23,198 bases of DNA from a virus: IMG/VR virus record IMGVR_UViG_3300043773_002549, positions 1 to 23,198 of that record; one strand, 5' to 3'. The notes beneath the pieces were generated by a model. It saw nothing but the letters and a program-made list of their open reading frames with translations, was not told the origin of the DNA and did no database searches. The first letter of the stretch is position 1; each line of letters opens with the position of its first letter. A program made the translations under genes and the position numbers. Shown here piece by piece: positions 1-5,241 of the stretch.

Positions 1-771
1 GATTTTCAGTGATCCGCTGACTGTCGCGGGGCTTTCGCCGCGGGCGAAGCGCTTCATCGCTTGCGCTTCGATGCGCGCGAGTTTTTCCAGAATGATCGCA
101 TCCTGTTCCTCAGCCGTCAGGGGGCGCGCTTCGGGTTCGGGTGTGCTGGTCGCCAGGGTGGGGCGTGGCCTGGCTACTGGCCTCGTTTTTGGTTTTGCGG
201 GCAAGCGCAGGATGCCGCGGCTCGGAATGTCGAGGGACCTGGCGGCGTTGCGCACGGTTTTAATGCTTGGGATCGGTTCGCCGGCCATGGCTTGTAGGGC
301 ATCAAGCAGCTCGGCTGGCCGAATGCGGCCATAGTTTTCGCGCAGATATGTCCGGCGTTCATCGGTCCAGACTGTGGGTTGCGGGCCGCGTCGCTGGGGC
401 CGTTCCGCCAAATAGCCCGAGCGCTGAGCGCGTTCCCGCATGGCGCGCGTGTTTTTTACTGCGGCGCCGGGCAAGGCATTGATGCGTTCAAGCGCATCCG
501 CGTCCGGGATTAGATTGATGAGGTCGCGCAGTAGTTCCTGCCGGGCGGGTGTCCAAAGTCGGGGCGTGAAGCGCCAGCCTTCGCGGCGCTTGAGGCCAAG
601 ATCGGTGGCTTTACGGCGAACCGACCGCGCGGAAGAAACTGGGTATTCGCACGGTAGCGCGTTCAAGCGCTCCGCGATTTCTTGCGCGTCCACGCCCGCT
701 TCCCAATCGGCTTTTAGCGCTGCCAAGCGCGCGGGCGTGAAGACCGCATGGCCATTGCAGGGGTGAGTCAT
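1..771 (-). CDS. Triple SANT/GcrA-like repeat DNA-binding protein (3' end outside window)
   Basis: The minus-strand frame from the ATG at 771 is open to base 1, giving at least 257 residues; the stop lies outside the window. The start overlaps the previous stop as ATGA (768-771). I see three related segments, at about residues 11-60, 73-120 and 135-182. Each begins with an aromatic residue then T..R (FTPAR, WTPAR, WTDER), continues as a helix, and ends in a helix with a basic start (VRRKATDLGL, MRERAQRSGY, VRNAARSLDI). This is the layout of GcrA/SANT-like helix-turn-helix units. A Pro/Arg-rich linker (about 188-218) follows, then a charged helix (about 219-242). Function is inferred only: DNA binding, perhaps regulation of phage or host genes. 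It is the last visible gene of the leftward operon. I am sure of the frame and less sure of the fold. Confidence 0.8.
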   Translation of the reverse strand, partial: MTHPCNGHAVFTPARLAALKADWEAGVDAQEIAERLNALPCEYPVSSARSVRRKATDLGLKRREGWRFTPRLWTPARQELLRDLINLIPDADALERINALPGAAVKNTRAMRERAQRSGYLAERPQRRGPQPTVWTDERRTYLRENYGRIRPAELLDALQAMAGEPIPSIKTVRNAARSLDIPSRGILRLPAKPKTRPVARPRPTLATSTPEPEARPLTAEEQDAIILEKLARIEAQAMKRFARGESPATVSGSLKI

Positions 772-1049
772 GCGGCGCCCCCGTGGTGGATGGGGATGTG
801 CCGCGCGCGGCGGATCGGCACCACATTCGCCGGCAGATTTGCGTAATCCAGCCATTGCGGGCGCCAGTGCGCGGGCACCGGCTGCGCTTCAAGTTGCGCT
901 ACGCGATCTGTTGGTTCTTCCATCGCTTCCAGCGCGTGCGCCAAGCGGGACAGGTGGTGCCTTATTGTGGCGTAATCTGGCGCGCGCCAGGCGCAAAGCA
1001 GCGCATCATATGCTACGGCAATCGCGCCGCGAATATCGGGCGCGATCAT
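768..1049 (-). CDS. Hypothetical protein, 93 aa, leftward early operon
   Basis: The frame begins at the ATG at 1049, whose ATGA overlaps the stop of the 43-residue gene upstream, and ends overlapping the next start by the same 4 bases. Longer in-frame starts exist upstream (1061, 1121) but would run through the 43-residue gene, so 1049 is preferred. The N-terminal half is predicted helical (about residues 1-55); the C-terminal part is rich in Pro and Arg and ends with several His residues. No recognised domain. It may be a small phage accessory or host-takeover protein, judging only from its place in the operon. Confidence 0.7.
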   Translation of the reverse strand: MIAPDIRGAIAVAYDALLCAWRAPDYATIRHHLSRLAHALEAMEEPTDRVAQLEAQPVPAHWRPQWLDYANLPANVVPIRRARHIPIHHGGAA

Positions 1050-1177
1050 GCCAGCCACCATGCGGCGAAGATCAGGCCCATGCTGATGGTGGCGCTGGCT
1101 GCCATGGCGGCGATGCCCCAAAGGGGGATGGGGTCTCGTGCGGGCAGATCGCCTGGGTAGAAGCCGCCGGTGATCAT
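1046..1177 (-). CDS. Small single-pass membrane protein, 43 aa
   Basis: This short frame starts at the ATG at 1177 and stops at 1046-1048. Both ends overlap the neighbouring genes as ATGA, which is strong support for a real gene in a chain where every junction has this form. Residues about 18-42 (starting PLWGIAAMAA and ending FAAWWLA) form one hydrophobic segment of membrane-spanning length with two Trp near the end; the N-terminal 15 residues are polar with acidic and basic residues. There is no signal-peptidase site. Possible roles, none shown by sequence: superinfection exclusion, inner membrane depolarisation or modulation of a host membrane complex. Confidence 0.72.
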   Translation of the reverse strand: MITGGFYPGDLPARDPIPLWGIAAMAASATISMGLIFAAWWLA

Positions 1178-1488
1178 GCTTGTGCCTCCGGGTCTGCGTA
1201 GAATTCCAGGTCGCTGATGATGTCGGCCAGATCGGTCAGGAAGGCTTCATCATAATGATCCAGGGGCTTGGACTGGTCTTGGCTGATCAGATCATCCTGC
1301 GCCTGGCGCAGTAGCGTCAGGGCCATGTGGGCCATGCTGCGCGGTGTGTTGCGTCCGGCGTAGTGAGTGATGAAGCTGGTGGCGTCCTGAGTGACCGCGC
1401 ACACCACCACGCCGCCGCCTTTGGTGAGGGTGTTGCGGATGATATCGGGGGTCATTTCCATAACGCTGGCGGTTGATTCCGGGTTCAT
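1174..1488 (-). CDS. Hypothetical protein, 104 aa, leftward early operon
   Basis: ATG at 1488 overlaps the upstream stop as ATGA, and its own stop overlaps the 43-residue gene. The protein has a short N-terminal segment, a hydrophobic beta-like stretch (GGGVVVCAVTQDA, about residues 24-36), then a long helical part and an acidic C-terminal third with many Asp and Glu. The acidic, small character resembles phage anti-host or DNA-mimic proteins in a very general way only. No family recognised. Confidence 0.75.
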   Translation of the reverse strand: MNPESTASVMEMTPDIIRNTLTKGGGVVVCAVTQDATSFITHYAGRNTPRSMAHMALTLLRQAQDDLISQDQSKPLDHYDEAFLTDLADIISDLEFYADPEAQA

Positions 1489-1904
1489 GAATGCACCTCA
1501 TGGCCCGCCGGGCCGGTGCCGGTTTCCGCTTCGGAGAAATCCCAGGGGATGGCGATGGTGATGGCGCCAAGTTCGGCGCCGGCTTCAACAATGGTGCTTT
1601 CGCAGGTGAAGCTGCGCCATGCGTCCGGCGGAACAAACATCACGGTCAGGCAGGTTTTGGCGCGGCCGAGCCGTTTGAGAATGCGCCCACCTTCACGTTT
1701 GCTCAGGCGCAGGAAGCCTGTATTGCGCCCGGTGCCTATGGACAGCGCCAGCGTATCGCCCTCAGCAAGGCCGGCGGCGCGAAGTTTGTTATTCGGAAGG
1801 GTCACCCAAAGCACATCGCCGCCTTTGTTGTTGCCAAGGCGCATGCGCGCTTCGCCACGTGTGCGGTGATGCCCAAGGGTCTGCGGAACTTCGGCCCAGG
1901 TCAT
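1485..1904 (-). CDS. Hypothetical protein, 139 aa, leftward early operon
   Basis: ATG at 1904 overlaps the stop of the upstream 87-residue gene as ATGA; a second in-frame Met lies at residue 21. The middle reads as a set of beta strands, including LPNNKLRAAGLAEGDTLALS (about residues 36-55), which faintly recalls the swapped-hairpin AbrB/MazE fold with its 'aGL..GD.l' turn. A basic helix (KREGGRILKRLGRAK, about 69-83) follows, then a hydrophobic strand (LTVMFVPP). The C-terminus is acidic and Gly-rich. The AbrB resemblance is weak, so I do not assign function. Confidence 0.78.
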   Translation of the reverse strand: MTWAEVPQTLGHHRTRGEARMRLGNNKGGDVLWVTLPNNKLRAAGLAEGDTLALSIGTGRNTGFLRLSKREGGRILKRLGRAKTCLTVMFVPPDAWRSFTCESTIVEAGAELGAITIAIPWDFSEAETGTGPAGHEVHS

Positions 1905-2164
1905 GCCGCCGCCCTCCGTTCAAACAGGGGCGCGGCTTCGCGGGCCAGGTTGGCCAGGGCGCGCCAGTCATTCGTCGTGGCGTGGCTGATGGCATCCAGT
2001 TCCCGCGCCGCTTCATCGGCGGCGTCGGCCAGAATCAGCGCGGCGTCCGGCATGGGGTGCGCGGTGTTCAGGAAGCGCAGCGCAAAAGCCGCGATGGGCG
2101 GCTGCAGGTCTTCGATCTTGGCTTGAATTTCCGCCCAGGTGGGCGGGGGTAAAAGCGTGAGCAT
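1901..2164 (-). CDS. Hypothetical protein, 87 aa, first gene of leftward operon
   Basis: The ATG at 2164 has a very good ribosome site on the minus strand (GGAGGGG, six bases before the start). The stop overlaps the next gene as ATGA. The product is almost all alpha-helical and Ala-rich (many AADEAARELD-like stretches), acidic overall, with no Cys. It lies directly downstream of the leftward promoter with its two operators, so it is probably repressed in the lysogen and made early in lytic growth. No family recognised. Confidence 0.78.
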   Translation of the reverse strand: MLTLLPPPTWAEIQAKIEDLQPPIAAFALRFLNTAHPMPDAALILADAADEAARELDAISHATTNDWRALANLAREAAPLFERRAAA

Positions 2165-2193
2165 TTCGGCCCCTCCGATGTTGGATGGGGCGT

Positions 2194-2222
2194 AAATTAG
2201 CGAAATGCGCTAACCTTGTCTA
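2194..2222 (-). promoter_or_regulatory. Leftward early promoter (PL-like)
   Basis: On the minus strand a -35 box TAGACA (plus-strand 2217-2222) and a weak -10 box TAATTT (2194-2199) are separated by 17 bases. One operator fills the spacer and another overlaps the -35 box. The first gene starts about 30 bases downstream with a strong ribosome site. The architecture is the same as that of the rightward promoter at 2667-2696, which supports both. Confidence 0.6.
2197..2213. promoter_or_regulatory. Operator OL1
   Basis: TTAGCGAAATGCGCTAA, an inverted repeat with 6-base arms. It lies between the -35 and -10 boxes of the leftward promoter and is one of four related 17-bp sites around the repressor gene. 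Confidence 0.75.
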
Positions 2223-2236
2223 GCGATATTCGCTAA
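2220..2236. promoter_or_regulatory. Operator OL2
   Basis: CTAGCGATATTCGCTAA; the inner 15 bases (2221-2235) are a perfect inverted repeat with a 3-base centre. It overlaps the -35 box of the leftward promoter. Centre-to-centre distance to OL1 is 23 bp, about two helical turns. Confidence 0.75.
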
Positions 2237-2246
2237 GTCTTTTCGC

Positions 2247-2576
2247 TCATTTTTGAGACTTGGGCAGAAACTGGCCAGATGCCAGCCAGGCCTTCACTGC
2301 TTCCGGGTCGCGGCCTGTGATGATGCTGTGTGCTTCTTTAAGTAGTGCTGGGGTTGCGGTATCGCTTGGCGGAAAAAACAGCCGGTCCGCAGTTACCCCA
2401 TAAACTTTTGCAAGTAATTCAAGGTCTTCGACCGTCACGCGCGACTCTCCCGTCTCCCATTTGGCCAGGGTCGCTTGATCAATAGGGGGTACGACCTCCG
2501 GTAACATTAACAATCTGTTCACTACTGCGGGTCGTGACAAGCCCAAAGCTTCACGCCAAGCGCGAAGGTAAGGCAT
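2247..2576 (-). CDS. XRE-family phage repressor (CI-like)
   Basis: From Met at 2576 the product is 109 residues. Residues about 3-65 form an XRE helix-turn-helix: LRAWREALGLSRPAVVNRL, then the recognition region with ATLAKWETGESRVTVEDL and LAKVYGVTADRLF, which is the classic end of this domain. There is no LexA-type peptidase domain (no S/K protease part), so SOS-triggered self-cleavage is not expected; the tail (about 70-109) is short and helical. Earlier in-frame Met codons at 2609 and 2645 give Arg-rich extensions; none has a good ribosome site, so the start is uncertain. The gene is divergent from the Cro-like gene and is bracketed by two operator pairs, the layout of a lysogeny switch. 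Confidence 0.85.
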   Translation of the reverse strand: MPYLRAWREALGLSRPAVVNRLLMLPEVVPPIDQATLAKWETGESRVTVEDLELLAKVYGVTADRLFFPPSDTATPALLKEAHSIITGRDPEAVKAWLASGQFLPKSQK

Positions 2577-2652
2577 TGGGCGGCGGGTGGTTCGGCGTGA
2601 TTGTCGCATGGGTTGATTTGCGCAAAGTGCTCCTGGCTTAGCCATACCGCAT

Positions 2653-2669
2653 TTAGCGAAATACGCTTG
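2653..2669. promoter_or_regulatory. Operator OR2 (degenerate)
   Basis: TTAGCGAAATACGCTTG matches OL1 at 14 of 17 positions; the left half-site is intact and the right half is degraded. It abuts the -35 box of the rightward promoter and lies just upstream of the repressor's possible starts. Confidence 0.62.
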
Positions 2670-2696
2670 ACACGATTTAGCGATATTCGCTAAATC
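2667..2696 (+). promoter_or_regulatory. Rightward early promoter (PR-like)
   Basis: A perfect -35 box TTGACA (2667-2672) is followed by 18 bases and a weak -10 box TAAATC (2691-2696). A transcript would begin at about 2703-2704, on or next to the ATG of the Cro-like gene. The strongest operator fills the spacer and the -10 box, so repressor binding should block polymerase directly. Confidence 0.65.
2677..2693. promoter_or_regulatory. Operator OR1
   Basis: TTAGCGATATTCGCTAA, the best copy: the symmetry extends to 23 bp (2674-2696) with 10-base perfect arms around TAT. Centre-to-centre distance to OR2 is 24 bp. Confidence 0.8.
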
Positions 2697-2703
2697 ATGC
2701 GTC

Positions 2704-2904
2704 ATGAAGCTCACCGATTTCCTTGCCTCTCAGAAAATGACCCGTGCGGACTTTGCGTTTCGCATCGGTGTTCATCCCGTCACTGTCTCCAAATGGTGCA
2801 GCGGGGCGATGCGGCCCGGTTGGGGAGTGATGGAGCGCATCCATGCGGTGACGGAGGGGCAAGTTACCGCGCAAGATTTCATGGCGCCCAAGGTGGCTGC
2901 TTGA
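2704..2904 (+). CDS. Cro-like helix-turn-helix protein, 66 aa
   Basis: A short protein with a Cro/YdaS-like helix-turn-helix across residues about 3-45: LTDFLASQKMTRADFAFRIG, then HPVTVSKWCSGAMRPGWGVM, where TVSKWCSG matches the recognition helix of Cro-type proteins. Size and position (divergent from the repressor, right after operator OR1) fit Cro. No ribosome site precedes the ATG, and the predicted transcription start falls on it, so the message may be leaderless. An ATG at 2697 opens another frame that has no family likeness. Confidence 0.85.
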   Translation: MKLTDFLASQKMTRADFAFRIGVHPVTVSKWCSGAMRPGWGVMERIHAVTEGQVTAQDFMAPKVAA

Positions 2905-2920
2905 TGTCATCTTTGGACAG

Positions 2921-3331
2921 TCAGCTTGCCCCGTCATGCTTGGATTTCTCCTTGCGCAGTTTTTCCTGCGCTGCCAGGGCAAGTCGGCGTTGCCGGTCCC
3001 GTTCCGCGGTGCTGGCTAAATCTGCTGGCCGGTCCGTATCTGGCTTGGCCAGCATGGCCAGGCCAAAGCCCAGCGTGATCAGCGTGGCCAGCCCGAAGAA
3101 CCCGGCCACGCCCATGCGCGCGACCACGAAGCCGCTTTCGGGTTGGATTCTGGCGCAGGCAAGTTGCGCGTCGAAGGTAAGGGCCTGCGCGTTGCAGCCA
3201 ATGCGGCGCAGATCGGCGAGTGCTTTTGCTTCTGCCGGCGTTGTGCGCGCTTCCATCACGGCGAAGATCGTCAGCAGGATAAACACCCCGCAAAGCGCCA
3301 GCGCCAATTTGCCGATTGTTGTGCGTTCCAT
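2921..3331 (-). CDS. Two-helix membrane protein, 136 aa, possible lysogenic cargo gene
   Basis: The start at 3331 is fixed by an excellent ribosome site on the minus strand (AGGAG, eight bases upstream). Longer frames that include upstream bases are antisense to the next gene and lack this. Two membrane segments are visible: about residues 8-26 (LALALCGVFILLTIFAVM) and 73-95 (GVAGFFGLATLITLGFGLAM). The loop between them has two Cys (46 and 59) that could pair if it faces the periplasm. The C-terminal 40 residues are charged with many Lys/Arg, which suggests a cytoplasmic tail. It is opposite in direction to the early rightward genes and converges with the Cro-like gene (16-base gap), as cargo genes in immunity regions often do. 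Superinfection exclusion is a possible role, not shown. Confidence 0.82.
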   Translation of the reverse strand: MERTTIGKLALALCGVFILLTIFAVMEARTTPAEAKALADLRRIGCNAQALTFDAQLACARIQPESGFVVARMGVAGFFGLATLITLGFGLAMLAKPDTDRPADLASTAERDRQRRLALAAQEKLRKEKSKHDGAS

Positions 3332-3382
3332 GCGAATTCTCCTGCTCCGCCAGAATATGGGCAAGGCTGCGTCTGTTGTCAT

Positions 3383-3397
3383 GCGGAATAATTCCGC
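3383..3397. promoter_or_regulatory. 15-bp palindrome between divergent genes
   Basis: GCGGAATAATTCCGC is a perfect inverted repeat (7-base arms, one central base) in the 81-base gap between the membrane-protein gene (start 3331, minus) and the CII-like gene (start 3413, plus). Its sequence is unrelated to the TTAGCGA operators, so a different regulator may bind. On the minus strand ATGACA/TATTCT could serve as promoter boxes for the membrane-protein gene, with the palindrome next to the -35 box; this is tentative. Confidence 0.45.
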
Positions 3398-3412
3398 GAT
3401 TGGGGCGCGCCC

Positions 3413-3865
3413 ATGCACCTGACCACAGATGCCGAAAGGCGCGGGCTGAAAACCGGCTTCCGCGCGTTGATCCAGGCCAGCGGGGGTTTGGAAGCTTCCG
3501 CCGCTGCTACTCGGGTAGCGAAGACTGTGCTGGCGCTTGGGTATGACCAGGCGGCGGTGGATAGGTTCCCCGCGATTGATGTGGTTGCCGATCTGGAACG
3601 CGCATCTGGTGAACCTGTGGTGACCAAGCTTCTGGCTTCCATGCAGGGTTTGGCGCTGGTGCGTGTGCAGCCAATCAATGACTGCGCGCTGCGGGCCATT
3701 GCATCCGTGGGTGAGAATTCCAGCACTGTATTCGCGGCCTTCGGGCGCGCTTTGGCTGATGGCGCGATCACGGAAGAAGAACGCGCGCTGCTGCAGCGTG
3801 AGATGTTGGATTTGGTGGCGGCGGCCACGGAAGCCGCTGCGATTTTGGCCGGAGGAAAACGGTGA
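3413..3865 (+). CDS. CII-like phage regulatory protein, 150 aa
   Basis: The protein resembles the small phage regulators annotated as CII / CP76-type. The N-terminal part (residues about 8-70) reads as a helix-turn-helix-like block: GLKTGFRALIQASGGLEASA, then TRVAKTVLALGY, followed by FPAIDVVADLERASGEPVVTK, a segment shared with many alphaproteobacterial phage regulators (an 'iDVvadLE...gePvVt' signature). The C-terminal half is helical with a conserved-looking TEEERALLQREMLDLVAAATEA. It is the first plus-strand gene after the immunity region and is followed by coupled early genes. Family assignment is from pattern memory; DNA binding and a role in the lysis-lysogeny decision are inferred. 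Confidence 0.72.
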   Translation: MHLTTDAERRGLKTGFRALIQASGGLEASAAATRVAKTVLALGYDQAAVDRFPAIDVVADLERASGEPVVTKLLASMQGLALVRVQPINDCALRAIASVGENSSTVFAAFGRALADGAITEEERALLQREMLDLVAAATEAAAILAGGKR

Positions 3866-3978
3866 TGCGGGCAAGATTTTGGCGCGGGATTGAACGGCTT
3901 TTGTGCAGGGCCGGTTGTGCGCTGCTGGATGCTTCGGATTGGGCGCGCGGCCAAATGCGGAAGGCGCGGCGCGCATGA
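3865..3978 (+). CDS. Small basic ORF, 37 aa
   Basis: An ATG at 3865 overlaps the stop of the CII-like gene as TGATG, and the stop at 3976-3978 overlaps the gcrA start as ATGA. A purine-rich GGAGGAAAA (3851-3859) precedes it at good spacing. The product is strongly basic with an amphipathic helix (MRARFWRGIERLLCRAGCAL) and no acidic run. No family known. The coupling at both ends argues for translation; it may simply be a link that carries ribosomes into gcrA. Confidence 0.5.
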   Translation: MRARFWRGIERLLCRAGCALLDASDWARGQMRKARRA

Positions 3979-4598
3979 TGGGCGAAAAATGGCCCCAGGC
4001 AAAGGATGATCTGCTGCGCAGCCTTTGGCAGCGCGGGGATAGTAGTTCCCAAATTGGGCGGGCGATGGGTATTTCGAAAAACGCCGTGGTGGGCAGGGCG
4101 CATCGGTTGCGCCTGCCTGCGCGCGCTTCGCCGATCAAGGCGGGGCAGCGGCAGTATAGCGCGCCGCGCCATGGGGGTGTTGTGGTGCGGCGCGCGGCGG
4201 CGGGTGTTGTCATTCCTCCGGCGCCCGCCGCCAGAACAAGCTTGGGCGCCACAGGTGCCCCAAGGCCGGGCGCGGCGGCTTTTTCTGCGCAGCGAGACGT
4301 TTCCTTCCTGTCCAACTTCCCTGCGCTGGCGGCGCGCTTAACGAACCCGTCGCCAGCGCGGGGCTTTTTGGATGGGGCGGAGGTGAAGCGGGAAAAGGTG
4401 GCGGCGCAGCCCAGGCCGCAGGTGTTCCCGGTGCGGGGCTGTCAGTTTCCGCTATGGCCGCATGGGCCGCGTGTGGCGCTGGAAGATATGCGGTTCTGTG
4501 ATGCGCCCGCGCGGCGCAACAAGGAAGGCCGGCAGGATAGCGCGTATTGCCCAGCGCACCAGGCGCTGTGCTTCCAGAAGGTGAGGGAAGCGGCGTGA
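3975..4598 (+). CDS. gcrA: Phage-encoded GcrA-like cell cycle regulator
   Basis: GcrA is an alphaproteobacterial transcription factor that acts with sigma70 RNA polymerase at promoters carrying methylated GANTC sites. Residues about 6-55 match its N-terminal helix-turn-helix: WPQAKDDLLRSLWQRGDSSS, then QIGRAMGISKNAVVGRAHRL. The C-terminal 55 residues match the family's polymerase-binding end: CQFPLW, then MRFCDAPA and AYCPAHQALC (C156, C175, C192, H195). The middle is a long Ala/Pro/Arg-rich linker, so at 207 residues it is somewhat longer than typical host GcrA. Starts at 3975 or 3978 are both possible; 3975 forms the ATGA overlap. A phage copy could redirect host cell-cycle genes or drive phage promoters. 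Confidence 0.87.
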   Translation: MMGEKWPQAKDDLLRSLWQRGDSSSQIGRAMGISKNAVVGRAHRLRLPARASPIKAGQRQYSAPRHGGVVVRRAAAGVVIPPAPAARTSLGATGAPRPGAAAFSAQRDVSFLSNFPALAARLTNPSPARGFLDGAEVKREKVAAQPRPQVFPVRGCQFPLWPHGPRVALEDMRFCDAPARRNKEGRQDSAYCPAHQALCFQKVREAA

Positions 4599-4747
4599 TG
4601 GGGGGTGTTGCCATGACTGAAACGGAAAAGGCGAAGCTCGCCACCCTGCGGACCTTGGCGGAGGTGTATCTCAAGATCGGCGCGATCAAGGATGTGCAGC
4701 GCGCGCTTGAAGATATGCGTGAAGTGCTGGAAGGCCGTGCTGCGTGA
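4598..4747 (+). CDS. Small helical protein, 49 aa
   Basis: The ATG at 4598 overlaps the gcrA stop as TGATG; a second ATG at 4613 (44 residues) is an alternative. The stop overlaps the next start as GTGA. The protein is a single helical hairpin: LATLRTLAEVYLKIG and VQRALEDMREVLEGR, with heptad-like spacing that suggests dimerisation. No family recognised. It is translated as part of the early operon. Confidence 0.65.
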   Translation: MGGVAMTETEKAKLATLRTLAEVYLKIGAIKDVQRALEDMREVLEGRAA

Positions 4748-5241
4748 GCGCCGCGTTAGCCTTGCCCGATCAGCGCCCGGTGCATGGTCTGGATACCGGC
4801 ATTTATGCGCCGCTGCCCAAGCGCGGCACGCAAGCGGGTGAGCGGATCGCGTTTGAATTTGCGGAAGAGCTTGCCTTGCATGATGCGGGGCATTTGGCGC
4901 GCGCGTTGGCGGCCATGGGGCTTACGCGCCGCATTATGACAGCGCCGCGTGCTGGTACGCCGCTTTGGTATGAAAGCCGCCTGCGCGGGCGGGGTTTGCG
5001 GGGTGCGGTGCTGGAATGGCCGGTGCTGCTGATGGCTACGCCGGAAGGGGTGGTGGATGCGCATCAAGTTTGGCTTTGCGTTGCATCGGGCGATTGGTTG
5101 ACCGCTTCCGGTGGTGCGCGCGGGCGCGGTGTTGTCTCCCTTGGGCAATTTGTCTGGGGTGTTTCGGAATATGAAGCGGCGCGCAGGCTGTGCCGCGCCA
5201 ATGGCTGGAAGGGGGTGCTTCGTGTCGGCGACCTTCGATGA
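4744..5241 (+). CDS. Hypothetical protein, 165 aa, early operon
   Basis: The start is a GTG at 4744 that overlaps the upstream stop as GTGA. The protein has a mixed alpha/beta pattern: a helical part (about residues 34-60, FEFAEELALHDAGHLARALA), then several strands (LRGAVLEWPVLLMATP, VWLCVASGDWL). The last 20 bases overlap the next gene. No motif for nuclease, primase or methylase could be seen. Its position just before the ATPase gene suggests a link with replication, but this rests on context alone. Confidence 0.72.
   Translation: MSAALALPDQRPVHGLDTGIYAPLPKRGTQAGERIAFEFAEELALHDAGHLARALAAMGLTRRIMTAPRAGTPLWYESRLRGRGLRGAVLEWPVLLMATPEGVVDAHQVWLCVASGDWLTASGGARGRGVVSLGQFVWGVSEYEAARRLCRANGWKGVLRVGDLR

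Noticed and set aside
2697-3422. Plus-strand frame of 241 codons starting 7 bases before the Cro-like gene
   Set aside because: It is out of frame with the recognisable Cro-like gene and antisense to the membrane-protein gene, with Cys/Ser/Arg-rich low-complexity content.
2921-4315. Full 464-codon minus-strand frame
   Set aside because: Only the last 136 codons have coding character and a ribosome site; the rest is antisense to the CII-like and gcrA genes.
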